Positions 6,559 to 14,180 of a stretch of DNA of 20,106 nt are shown here, piece after piece. How positions within the stretch are numbered: the first letter of the stretch is position 1; every line of letters starts with the position of its first letter. The DNA comes from RGIG5057 sp036653755 (GTDB taxonomy: Bacteria; Bacillota; Clostridia; TANB77; CAG-465), in contig JAVVTJ010000017.1 in the NCBI GenBank assembly GCA_036653755.1, positions 1-20,106 of the forward strand, given 5' to 3'. The position numbers were made by a program, and so were the translations under genes. A model generated the notes under the pieces. The model was not told the DNA's origin. It saw only the letters and a list, made by a program, of their open reading frames with translations, and searched no databases.

Positions 6559-7216
6559 ATCAATAGGTAAAACAGTAGAAGAAGCCATAAGAAAAGGTTT
6601 AGAAGAATTAAAAGTTGCAAGAGATGATGTAGTTATTGATGTTATAGAAGAACCTAAAGTAGGTGGTATACTTGGAATGCTTTCACAAAAACTTGCAAAA
6701 GTAAAACTTACAGTTGATAAAAAAGTAACAGAAGATGTATTGTTAGCAACAAGTGAAAGAATAGATAAAATATTGAATGACATTTTTAAAATAACAGGTG
6801 AAGATAATATAAAACATACTTGCAGTGGTGATGAAAAACAAGTTATTGTAAAAATAGAATTAGATGAACCTAAACATTTAATAGGATATAGAGGAAAGAC
6901 AATTGAATCTATTCAATCAATATTGAATGCAATGCTTCAAAGAGAAGATGCTGAATATTCAAAAGTTTTTGTAGAAATTAATAATTATAAAAAAGAAAAA
7001 GAAGAAAAGCTTAAAGCTTTTGCTAATAAAATGGCAGATAATGTTTCTAAATATAAAAAACCAATAAAATTAGAACCAATGTCATCATATGAAAGAATGA
7101 TAGTACATCAAGAATTATCATCTAGAAGTGATGTTATGACTGAAAGTTATGGTGAAGAACCAAATAGAAGATTGGTTATAAAGAAAAAATTTAATAATTC
7201 TAATTATAATGATTAA
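6542..7216 (+). CDS. khpB: RNA-binding protein KhpB (Jag/EloR; Jag-N, KH and R3H domains)
   Basis: An RNA-binding regulator that, with the small KH protein KhpA, affects cell elongation and division in Gram-positive cocci; it was first named SpoIIIJ-associated Jag. It has 224 residues. Jag-N spans about 1-50 (KTVEEAIRKGLEEL, then EEPKVGGILGML). The KH domain follows with GYRGKT at 115-120. The C-terminal R3H domain has R185-x3-H189 in SSYERMIVHQ and ends NRRLVIKK. The linker between Jag-N and KH is short. The start has AAAGGGGG just upstream and lies within the end of yidC. Confidence 0.94.
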   Translation: MKRTTESIGKTVEEAIRKGLEELKVARDDVVIDVIEEPKVGGILGMLSQKLAKVKLTVDKKVTEDVLLATSERIDKILNDIFKITGEDNIKHTCSGDEKQVIVKIELDEPKHLIGYRGKTIESIQSILNAMLQREDAEYSKVFVEINNYKKEKEEKLKAFANKMADNVSKYKKPIKLEPMSSYERMIVHQELSSRSDVMTESYGEEPNRRLVIKKKFNNSNYND

Positions 7217-7222
7217 TAAAAT

Positions 7223-7251
7223 AAAAAATCAGCATATTAAGCTGGTTTTTT
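7223..7251 (+). terminator. Weak terminator or attenuator between khpB and mnmE
   Basis: AAAAATCAGC pairs with GCTGGTTTTT around a 7-nt loop and is followed by T. The stem is short with a U-G pair, so it probably only reduces readthrough to mnmE, for which I see no separate promoter. Confidence 0.55.
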
Positions 7252-7271
7252 AATAAGAAAGGTGATAAGTT

Positions 7272-8642
7272 ATGTCAACAATAGCTGCAATAGGAACAGC
7301 ACTTGGAGCGAGTGGAATAAGCATAATAAGAATTAGTGGTGACAGAAGTTTAAATATAATTAGTAAAATATTTACTAATTATTCTAAACTTGAGACAAAT
7401 AGAATTATATATGGTAAAATAATATATAATAACAAATTTATAGATAATGTATTAGTTTCGTATTTTAAAAGTCCAAATTCATTTACAGGTGAAGATATTT
7501 GTGAAATAAATTGTCATGGTGGAACTTATGTAACTAAGGAAATATTAGATATAGTTATAAAAAATGGAGCAGATTTAGCTACGCCAGGAGAATTTTCAAA
7601 AAGAGCTTTTTTAAATGGAAAAATGGATTTATCAGAGGCAGAGAGTGTTATTGATTTAATTAATGCTAAAACAAAAATAGAAGCAAAAGTTGCAACAAGT
7701 CAATTAAATGGAGATTTGTTTGTTAAAATAACTAATTTAAGAGAAAAATTAGTTGAAATATTAGCTCAAATTGAAGTTAGTGTTGATTATCCAGAATATG
7801 ATTATGAAGAAGTAGAAAATTTTAATATTATAAAATTATTAGAATCAGAAATATTAGAGATAAATAAATTAATTAATTCATATAATGAAGGAAAATATAT
7901 AAAAAATGGTATAAATGTGGCTATTTTAGGTAGACCTAATGTAGGTAAATCTTCACTTTTAAATTATTTAGCAAAATATGAAAGAGCTATTGTTACTAAT
8001 ATTGCAGGTACTACAAGAGATGTAGTTGAAGAAACTATAAATATAGGTGATGTTATATTAAATATTTCAGATACTGCTGGTATAAGAGATACAGAAGATA
8101 TTATTGAAAAAATAGGTGTTTCTAAAAGTATAAAAAAATTAGATGAAGTAGATCTTGTTATATATATTTTAAATGTTGATAATACATTGTCAAAAGAAGA
8201 CAGTGATATGCTTCTTAAAATGCAAAATAAAGGAATTAAATATATACCAGTGATAAATAAGATAGATGAATATGATAAATCTATTTTTGATGCCTTTATG
8301 AGCCAATTAAAAGAAAAGGACATAAATGATACAATTAACATATCAGTAAGTGAAGATATTGGAATTGATAAATTAAAAGATAAAATAATTCAGTTATTTT
8401 TTAATGATAAATTAAATAATTTAAATGACACAATAATTGTAAATGAACGACATAAACAATTATTAGAAGATTCAGTTAATTATTTAGAAAAAGCAATGAA
8501 CGATACAATTAATGATATGCCAGTAGACATAATTTCTATTCAAATTAAAGAATCTACAAAAAAATTAGGAGAAATTATTGGTAGTGATATTAATCAAGAT
8601 ATAGTTAAAAAAATATTTCAAAAGTTTTGTTTAGGAAAGTAG
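7272..8642 (+). CDS. mnmE: tRNA modification GTPase MnmE
   Basis: With MnmG it adds an aminomethyl-type group to C5 of the wobble uridine (U34) of several tRNAs. It has 456 residues, a standard length. The N-terminal folate-binding domain (about 1-118) includes FTGEDICEINCHGG. The helical domain is split around a G domain with GRPNVGKS at 220-227, GTTRD at 246-250, DTAG at 267-270 and NKID at 329-332. The protein ends FCLGK, keeping the conserved C-terminal Cys-x-Gly-Lys. AAAGGTGAT precedes the ATG. It is followed at 9 nt by its partner mnmG. Confidence 0.97.
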   Translation: MSTIAAIGTALGASGISIIRISGDRSLNIISKIFTNYSKLETNRIIYGKIIYNNKFIDNVLVSYFKSPNSFTGEDICEINCHGGTYVTKEILDIVIKNGADLATPGEFSKRAFLNGKMDLSEAESVIDLINAKTKIEAKVATSQLNGDLFVKITNLREKLVEILAQIEVSVDYPEYDYEEVENFNIIKLLESEILEINKLINSYNEGKYIKNGINVAILGRPNVGKSSLLNYLAKYERAIVTNIAGTTRDVVEETINIGDVILNISDTAGIRDTEDIIEKIGVSKSIKKLDEVDLVIYILNVDNTLSKEDSDMLLKMQNKGIKYIPVINKIDEYDKSIFDAFMSQLKEKDINDTINISVSEDIGIDKLKDKIIQLFFNDKLNNLNDTIIVNERHKQLLEDSVNYLEKAMNDTINDMPVDIISIQIKESTKKLGEIIGSDINQDIVKKIFQKFCLGK

Positions 8643-8651
8643 GAAATAGTT

Positions 8652-10544
8652 ATGAGTTATAATGCAGAAGAATATGATGTTGTTGTAATAGGTGGAGGAC
8701 ATGCTGGATGTGAAGCTGCTCTTGCAACAAGTCGTATGGGTAAAAAAACAGCAATGTTTATTATAAATATGGATACATTAGCTAATATGCCATGTAATCC
8801 AAATATAGGAGGAACTTCAAAAGGACATCTAGTTAGGGAGATTGATGCATTAGGTGGAGAAATGGGAAAAAATGCTGACAAAACATTTATACAATCTAAA
8901 ATGTTAAATTTATCAAAAGGACCTGCAGTTCATTCACTTAGAATGCAATCAGATAGAAAAATGTATCATATAGAGATGAAAAAGACATTAGAAAATCAAA
9001 AAAACTTAGATGTTTATCAATCAGAAATTACTCAAATAATAACAAATGAAGAAAAAAATAAAGTTATTGGAGTTAAGACAAAAACAGAAGCTATATATAA
9101 AACAAAAGCTATTATTGTAGCTACAGGGACATATTTAAAAGGTAAAATTATAATAGGTGATGTATCATACGAAAGTGGACCAGATGGCGTTTTCCCCGCA
9201 AATGATTTATCACAAAGTTTACTTGATATTGGAATAGAACTAAGAAGATTTAAAACAGGTACGCCTGCAAGAGTTAATATAAATAATATTGATATAACTA
9301 AAATGGAAGTACAAAAAGGTGATGAAAAAGTTAATTTGTTTTCATTTGATAATATAGAAAATATTGAAATGTTAAATAGAAAACAAATTGATTGTTATTT
9401 AACTTATACAAATGAAAATACACACAAAATTATATTAGATAATTTAGATAAATCACCATTATATAGTGGAAAAATAAAAGGTATAGGACCTAGATATTGT
9501 CCATCAATTGAAGATAAAGTTGTTAGATTTAGAGATAAAGATAGACATCAATTATTTATTGAACCACTTGGAAAAGAAACATCTGAAATGTATATACAAG
9601 GAATGTCTTCGTCAATGCCAGAAGAAGTACAAATTCAAATGTATAGAAGTGTTTTAGGTTTAGAAAATGCAAAATTAATGAGACCTGCATATGCAATTGA
9701 ATATGATGCAATTGATTCTACTAATTTAAAATTAAGCTTAGAATATAAAGGAATAGAAGGATTGTTTTTTGCAGGACAAGTAAATGGAAGTTCTGGATAT
9801 GAAGAAGCTGCAGCACAAGGTATAATGGCAGGCATTAATGTAGCACTTAAATTAGATGAAAAAGAGCCATTAATATTAGATAGATCAGAGGCATATATTG
9901 GAGTTTTAATTGATGATTTAGTAACAAAAGGAACTAATGAACCATATAGAATGATGACTTCTAGAGCTGAATATAGACTTAATTTAAGGCAAGATAATGC
10001 TGATTTAAGGCTTAAAGAAAAAGGATATAAAATAGGTCTTATTTCACAAGAAAAGTATAATAAATTTCTTGATAAAAAAATTAAAATAAATGAAGAAATA
10101 AAAAGAATAGAAAAACTTAATATATATCCAACAGAAGAAACAAATAAATTACTTACAAGATTAGGTAGTAAAGAAATAGATAAATGTTATAAAGCAAGCG
10201 ATTTATTAAAAAGAAGTGAAGTAACATATAATGATTTAATTATATTAGATAGAGATAATCCTAATTTATCTAATGATATAACACAACAAGTTGAAATACA
10301 ATTAAAATATGAAGGATATATTAAATTACAACAAGAACAGATAAATGAATTTAAAAAATTAGAAAATAAAAAATTACCATTAGATTTAGATTATGAATTA
10401 ATTAAAGGATTACGTTTAGAAGCAAGACAAAAATTAAATAAACAAAAACCTTTATCTGTTGGGCAAGCCTCAAGAATATTAGGTGTATCACCAGCAGATA
10501 TATCAGTCTTGCTTATATATTTAAGTCAAAATAAGATAAAATAA
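8652..10544 (+). CDS. mnmG: tRNA uridine-5-carboxymethylaminomethyl modification enzyme MnmG (GidA)
   Basis: The FAD-dependent partner of MnmE in U34 modification. It has 630 residues, a typical length. The dinucleotide-binding motif GGGHAGCEAA is at residues 14-23. It is followed by CNPNIGGTSKGHLVREID (from about 48), the conserved GPRYCPSIEDKVVRF, the FAD-binding GLFFAGQVNGSSGYEEAAAQG and the C-terminal domain ending ADISVLLIYL. The gene directly follows mnmE and is 15 nt from rsmG, so all three are probably one transcript. The binding site before the ATG is only a short GGAA. Confidence 0.97.
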   Translation: MSYNAEEYDVVVIGGGHAGCEAALATSRMGKKTAMFIINMDTLANMPCNPNIGGTSKGHLVREIDALGGEMGKNADKTFIQSKMLNLSKGPAVHSLRMQSDRKMYHIEMKKTLENQKNLDVYQSEITQIITNEEKNKVIGVKTKTEAIYKTKAIIVATGTYLKGKIIIGDVSYESGPDGVFPANDLSQSLLDIGIELRRFKTGTPARVNINNIDITKMEVQKGDEKVNLFSFDNIENIEMLNRKQIDCYLTYTNENTHKIILDNLDKSPLYSGKIKGIGPRYCPSIEDKVVRFRDKDRHQLFIEPLGKETSEMYIQGMSSSMPEEVQIQMYRSVLGLENAKLMRPAYAIEYDAIDSTNLKLSLEYKGIEGLFFAGQVNGSSGYEEAAAQGIMAGINVALKLDEKEPLILDRSEAYIGVLIDDLVTKGTNEPYRMMTSRAEYRLNLRQDNADLRLKEKGYKIGLISQEKYNKFLDKKIKINEEIKRIEKLNIYPTEETNKLLTRLGSKEIDKCYKASDLLKRSEVTYNDLIILDRDNPNLSNDITQQVEIQLKYEGYIKLQQEQINEFKKLENKKLPLDLDYELIKGLRLEARQKLNKQKPLSVGQASRILGVSPADISVLLIYLSQNKIK

Positions 10545-10559
10545 AAAGGAGATTTTCAT

Positions 10560-11294
10560 ATGAAAGAAGATATAAGTTTTAAAATTGAATTATATAATGA
10601 AGCTAAAAAATATAATTACGAATTAAATGATAATATTTTAGATAAACTTGAAAAGTATAAAAATTTATTATTAGAGTGGAATGAAAAAATAAATTTAACT
10701 GCAATAACAGATGAATATGAAATAATTGTAAAACATTTTATAGATTGTTTAGAATGTACTAAATATATTAAAGTTACAGATAAAGTGATAGATGTCGGTA
10801 CAGGAGCAGGATTTCCTGGTATAGTTATTGCTATATTTTTTGAAGATAAATTACAGATTACGTTATTAGATGCTTTAAATAAAAGATTACTATTTCTTCA
10901 AGAAGTAATAGATAAATTACAAATAAAAAATGTTAATATAATTCATGGAAGAGCAGAAGATATAGCAAATGAAGAAAGATGTAGAGAAAAATATGATGTT
11001 GTAGTAGCAAGAGCTTTAGCACCTTTAAATATACTAACGGAATATACAACGCCATATTTAAAAGTAAATGGAATTGCAGTATATATGAAAGGTGATAGTT
11101 ATGAAGAAGAAATATTAAAATCGAAAAATGCTTTTAATATTTTAAATTTAAAGCTAAAATCAAAGAATGAATATAAACTTAAAATAAATGAAGAAGAAAT
11201 ATATAATAGATATATATTGCAAATACAAAAAATAAAAAACACATCAAAAAATTATCCAAGAAGTTATGGAAAAATCAAAAAAATGCCATTGTAG
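10560..11294 (+). CDS. rsmG: 16S rRNA (guanine527-N7)-methyltransferase RsmG (GidB)
   Basis: Methylates N7 of G527 in 16S rRNA using S-adenosylmethionine; loss in other species gives low-level streptomycin resistance. It has 244 residues. The family N-terminus LLEWNEKINLTAITD precedes the SAM-binding motif DVGTGAGFPG, with LLDALNKRLLFL after it and VVARALAPL as a later conserved segment. The C-terminus ends in a basic PRSYGKIKKMPL, matching the family's usual PR..G..KK..L ending. The ATG follows AAAGGAG at a good distance. It is the last gene of the rpmH run; a terminator follows. Confidence 0.96.
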   Translation: MKEDISFKIELYNEAKKYNYELNDNILDKLEKYKNLLLEWNEKINLTAITDEYEIIVKHFIDCLECTKYIKVTDKVIDVGTGAGFPGIVIAIFFEDKLQITLLDALNKRLLFLQEVIDKLQIKNVNIIHGRAEDIANEERCREKYDVVVARALAPLNILTEYTTPYLKVNGIAVYMKGDSYEEEILKSKNAFNILNLKLKSKNEYKLKINEEEIYNRYILQIQKIKNTSKNYPRSYGKIKKMPL

Positions 11295-11360
11295 AGCTAA
11301 TTAAAAAGTAAAAAGAACAAATGTTTGAAATAAATTAAAAATATAAATTGTCACAAAATG

Positions 11361-11400
11361 GCGAAAAAAGTAACAAATTTGACTGTTACTCTTTTTTTTT
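11361..11400 (+). terminator. Rho-independent terminator after rsmG
   Basis: AGTAACA (11369-11375) pairs with TGTTACT (11384-11390) around an 8-nt loop, followed by C and nine T residues. It separates rsmG from parA. Confidence 0.8.
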
Positions 11401-11414
11401 GCGTTTAAATATAC

Positions 11415-11420
11415 TATAAT
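11415..11420 (+). promoter_or_regulatory. Probable -10 element for parA
   Basis: A perfect TATAAT lies 20 nt before the parA start. The expected -35 position falls in the terminator T-run and matches poorly, so the promoter is tentative. Confidence 0.4.
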
Positions 11421-11439
11421 ATATATCGAGGTGACATTA

Positions 11440-12213
11440 ATGGCAAAAGTTATATCAATTGCAAATCAAAAAGGTGGTGTAGGTAAAACTACAACAGCTG
11501 TAAATTTAAGTGCATGTATTGCTGAGAAAGGGAAAAGAGTACTACTTGTAGACATAGATCCTCAAGGAAATGCAACAAGTGGACTAGGTGTTGAAGCACA
11601 TCAAGATAAGTCTGTATATAATGTTTTAGTAGATAGTATTCCTATGGAAGAAACTATACAAGTTACAATGATTAAAAAATTAGATGTGTGTCCAGCTAAT
11701 ATAAATTTAGCTGGAGCAGAAATTGAACTTGTATCAATGGTGTCAAGAGAAAATAGACTAAAAAAAGCAATAGATAGTGTTAAAGAAAAGTATGATTATG
11801 TACTTATAGATTGTCCACCATCACTTGGACTTATAACACTTAATGCGTTTACAGCATCAGATAGTGTACTTGTTCCAATTCAATGTGAGTATTACGCATT
11901 AGAAGGATTAGGACAGTTAATAAATACTATAAAATTAGTTCAAAAACATTTAAATCAAGACTTAAATGTAGAGGGAGTAGTACTTACTATGTTTGATGCA
12001 AGAACAAATTTATCAAGTGAGGTAGCAATTGAAGTAGAAAAATATTTTGGAAATAAAGTATTTCAAACAATTATACCAAGAAATATAAGACTTAGCGAAG
12101 CTCCAAGTCATGGACTTCCAATTACGTTATATGATAAAGATTCAAAAGGTGCAGAAACATATAAAAAATTAGCAAAAGAATTACTTACTCTTAACGAAAA
12201 GGGGGTAAAATAG
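11440..12213 (+). CDS. parA: Chromosome partitioning ATPase ParA (Soj)
   Basis: A nucleoid-bound ATPase that works with ParB-parS to separate new origins and, in Bacillus, also acts on DnaA. It has 257 residues. It carries the deviant Walker A KGGVGKTT at 11-18, the VDIDPQGNATSGLG segment near 37-50 and the Walker B stretch YVLIDCPPSLG. It ends in the usual ELL-type helix. The frame is open from a GTG at 11431, but that GTG is part of the GAGGTGA binding site (11428-11434), which is correctly spaced for the ATG at 11440, so the latter is chosen. parB follows after one base. Confidence 0.96.
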   Translation: MAKVISIANQKGGVGKTTTAVNLSACIAEKGKRVLLVDIDPQGNATSGLGVEAHQDKSVYNVLVDSIPMEETIQVTMIKKLDVCPANINLAGAEIELVSMVSRENRLKKAIDSVKEKYDYVLIDCPPSLGLITLNAFTASDSVLVPIQCEYYALEGLGQLINTIKLVQKHLNQDLNVEGVVLTMFDARTNLSSEVAIEVEKYFGNKVFQTIIPRNIRLSEAPSHGLPITLYDKDSKGAETYKKLAKELLTLNEKGVK

Positions 12214-12214
12214 T

Positions 12215-13099
12215 ATGTCAAAAGGATTAGGAAGAGGTCTTAATGTTTTTTTTGGTGAAGACGGTACAGAACTAGAAAAAGTTACTACAGCTTCAAAAGA
12301 AAATCAAAATAAAGAATTAGAAAAAGTTGTAGAATTAAATATAACAGAAGTTGAACCAATGTTAAATCAGCCTAGAAAAGTTTTTGATAGAGAAAAATTA
12401 CAAGAATTAGCAGATTCTATTAAAGAAAATGGTGTATTACAACCAATTATAGTTGTAAAAGATGAGACTGGTTATACTATTGTAGCAGGCGAAAGAAGAT
12501 GGAGAGCTGCTAAAATAGCTGGTTTAAAAGGAATACCTGCAATAGTTAAAGATTATACTGATACTAAGAAAAAACAAGTAGCTTTAATTGAAAATATACA
12601 AAGAGAAGATTTAAATATAGTTGAAATAGCAAAAGCAATAAAAGAGTTAATGGATATTGATGGTTATTCACAATCAGAAGTTGCTAAAATAACAGGTAAA
12701 AATGTTTCAACTGTTTCTAATATAATGAGATTACTTAAATTACAAGAAAAAATATTAGATGCATTAATGAATGGTAAAATAGTTGAAGGACATGCTAGAG
12801 CTCTTCTTGTAATTGAAGATGAACAAAAACAATTAGAATTACTTGAAAAAATAATAGAAAAAAAACTTACTGTAAGAGATGTAGAAAAACTTATATATGG
12901 TGCTGATGATTATAAAAGAAGTAAAGAAAAAAAGCAACCTAAAAGTGTCTATTATCAAAAAGTAGAAGATAAATTAAAAAATTATTTTGGATATAAAGTA
13001 AAACTAGAAACTACTAAATCACATCAAAAATTAGTAATTGAATATAATGATGAAGATGGTTTAGAGAGTTTATTATCAAAGTTTAAAATAAGAATGTAA
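12215..13099 (+). CDS. parB: Chromosome partitioning protein ParB (Spo0J), CTPase and parS-binding
   Basis: A DNA clamp that loads at parS using CTP and recruits ParA and SMC. It has 294 residues. An N-terminal KGLGRGL (3-9) corresponds to the ParA-stimulating tip. The CTP-binding domain includes NQPRKVFD (51-58), GERRWRA (92-98) and ENIQRED (126-132). The parS-binding helix-turn-helix follows at about 152-172 (SQSEVAKITGKNVSTVSNI), and a short C-terminal dimer domain ends the protein. AAAGGGGG precedes the ATG within the end of parA. No parS-like palindrome is apparent in this window. Nothing suggests that it is the related occlusion protein Noc; the order rsmG-parA-parB fits ParB. Confidence 0.95.
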   Translation: MSKGLGRGLNVFFGEDGTELEKVTTASKENQNKELEKVVELNITEVEPMLNQPRKVFDREKLQELADSIKENGVLQPIIVVKDETGYTIVAGERRWRAAKIAGLKGIPAIVKDYTDTKKKQVALIENIQREDLNIVEIAKAIKELMDIDGYSQSEVAKITGKNVSTVSNIMRLLKLQEKILDALMNGKIVEGHARALLVIEDEQKQLELLEKIIEKKLTVRDVEKLIYGADDYKRSKEKKQPKSVYYQKVEDKLKNYFGYKVKLETTKSHQKLVIEYNDEDGLESLLSKFKIRM

Positions 13100-13100
13100 T

Positions 13101-13126
13101 AAAAGGTCACATTAAGTGACCTTTTT
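13101..13126 (+). terminator. Strong terminator after parB
   Basis: AAAAGGTCAC (13101-13110) pairs perfectly with GTGACCTTTT (13116-13125) around a 5-nt loop, with the T-run included. Confidence 0.9.
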
Positions 13127-13174
13127 CAAGGTTTTTAAATTTTTAAGTTTTCACATTAAATTTTTGTAAATTGC

Positions 13175-13202
13175 TTGACAAATGTAAAAAAACTGATATA
13201 AT
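13175..13202 (+). promoter_or_regulatory. Promoter of the serine tRNA genes
   Basis: TTGACA at 13175-13180, a 16-nt spacer, and TATAAT at 13197-13202 with the extended TGA in front. This is a strong promoter, fitting stable RNA. Confidence 0.85.
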
Positions 13203-13220
13203 TATATACATACTGAGTTT

Positions 13221-13309
13221 GGAGGAATGTCCGAGTGGTTTATGGAGCCAGTCTTGAAAACTGGTGATATCGAAAGGTACCGTGGGTTCGAATCCTACTT
13301 CCTCCGCCA
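13221..13309 (+). tRNA. tRNA-Ser (anticodon UGA)
   Basis: An 89-nt class II tRNA. Acceptor GGAGGAA pairs with TTCCTCC, followed by discriminator G and an encoded CCA (13307-13309). The anticodon stem CCAGT/ACTGG encloses CTTGAAA, giving anticodon UGA for UCA-type serine codons. A long variable arm typical of tRNA-Ser is present, and the T arm has the usual GTTCGAATC. Confidence 0.96.
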
Positions 13310-13315
13310 AACGTT

Positions 13316-13343
13316 AAAAGTGGAAATAATCATTTCCACTTTT
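13316..13343 (+). terminator. Hairpin between the two serine tRNAs
   Basis: A 12-bp perfect stem (13316-13327 with 13332-13343) with a 4-nt loop, ending in T residues. Probably a terminator or partial terminator; I see no separate promoter for the second tRNA. Confidence 0.75.
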
Positions 13344-13357
13344 ATAATAATTTAACT

Positions 13358-13447
13358 GGAGGAGTACCCAAGTGGTTAAGGGGCTTGTTTGCTAAACAAG
13401 TAGATTTCGTAAGGGATGCGAGGGTTCGACCCCCTCCTCCTCCGCCA
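13358..13447 (+). tRNA. tRNA-Ser (anticodon GCU)
   Basis: A 90-nt class II tRNA. Acceptor GGAGGAG pairs with CTCCTCC, discriminator G and encoded CCA. The anticodon stem CTTGT/ACAAG encloses TTGCTAA, giving GCU for AGC/AGU serine codons. It has a long variable arm and a T arm GAGGG/CCCTC. Confidence 0.96.
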
Positions 13448-13463
13448 ATGTCAATATATTTTG

Positions 13464-13495
13464 AAAATAAACGTTGAACTATCAACGTTTATTTT
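13464..13495 (+). terminator. Terminator after the second serine tRNA
   Basis: A 14-bp perfect stem (13464-13477 with 13482-13495) around a 4-nt ACTA loop, with T residues at the 3' side. Confidence 0.8.
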
Positions 13496-13530
13496 ATTTA
13501 CTTGTAAAAAAATATTTAAAACAAGTCTAC

Positions 13531-13558
13531 TTGACAAAAAATATATATATTATATAAT
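13531..13558 (+). promoter_or_regulatory. Promoter of the small membrane-anchored protein
   Basis: TTGACA at 13531-13536 and TATAAT at 13553-13558 with a 16-nt spacer. The start site would fall right at the ribosome binding site (13565-13570), implying a leader of only about a dozen bases. Confidence 0.7.
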
Positions 13559-13576
13559 TATAGTGGGGTGATAAAT

Positions 13577-14026
13577 TTGAAAAAATCTTTTATTATAATA
13601 TTAATTATATTATTTATTTTTATATTTTTATTGTGTGGATATTTTTTCTTTAATAGAACTATAAAATTAATTGATAATAGCAAATTTAATAAAGTATATA
13701 GTTTAAATCAAAATATTGAAAACATTGAAATAAGTATACTAGATTATGATGGTAAACATATAACAAATATTACGGACAAAAAAGATATTTCAATTATAAT
13801 TAATACAATCAAAGATGAAAAGTTGAAAAATAATATAAAATTAGGAGATGAAAAACTAGGAAAAGCATATCATTTTTTAATAAAAAATATTGCAAATAAT
13901 AATACTGTAAATATAAATATTTGTGGAGATCAAATGTCAGTTAATAATAAAACATATTCAATTGAACATAATTTAGTTGAAAAATTAAACGAAGTTTATT
14001 CTAAGTACCATACAATTACAAAATAA
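13577..14026 (+). CDS. Small membrane-anchored extracytoplasmic protein of unknown function
   Basis: I do not recognise the family. The product has 149 residues: one N-terminal membrane segment (about residues 4-25, preceded by two Lys) and then a polar domain of about 120 residues predicted outside the cell. The middle reads IENIEISILDYDGKHITNITDKKDISIIINTI, a pattern reminiscent of small secreted clostridial proteins in which a KKDI or KEEI step follows two strands (such as DUF5301). The C-terminal half does not fit well. There is no lipobox. GGGGTGAT (from 13565) fits a TTG start at 13577; a GTG at 13568 lies inside that site and is rejected. Single-gene unit with its own promoter and terminator. 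Confidence 0.75.
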   Translation: MKKSFIIILIILFIFIFLLCGYFFFNRTIKLIDNSKFNKVYSLNQNIENIEISILDYDGKHITNITDKKDISIIINTIKDEKLKNNIKLGDEKLGKAYHFLIKNIANNNTVNINICGDQMSVNNKTYSIEHNLVEKLNEVYSKYHTITK

Positions 14027-14038
14027 TATTATTAAAGT

Positions 14039-14074
14039 AAGTAAATCAATTTTTAATAGTTGGTTTACTTTTTT
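14039..14074 (+). terminator. Terminator after the small membrane-anchored protein
   Basis: AAGTAAATCAA (14039-14049) pairs with TTGGTTTACTT (14060-14070), one U-G, followed by a T-run. Confidence 0.75.
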
Positions 14075-14116
14075 GTATAAAAAACAAGTATTTATCAGTT
14101 ATTTTCTAGATACTAC

Positions 14117-14145
14117 TTGTATAATAAACATTAAAAATGTATAAT
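14117..14145 (+). promoter_or_regulatory. Possible promoter of the glycosyltransferase operon
   Basis: TTGTAT at 14117-14122, 17-nt spacer, TATAAT at 14140-14145. The -10 is perfect and the -35 only half matches. Another TATAAT lies at 14120-14125. Confidence 0.5.
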
Positions 14146-14180
14146 ATATAATATATATTTTTTAAGAATAGGAGTAAACT

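Noticed and set aside
11431..11439. GTG start for parA at 11431
   Set aside because: That GTG is part of the GAGGTGA binding site for the ATG at 11440.
13221..13447. tRNA pair as an integration site for a mobile element
   Set aside because: No integrase, no repeated tRNA 3' end downstream, and the following genes look chromosomal.
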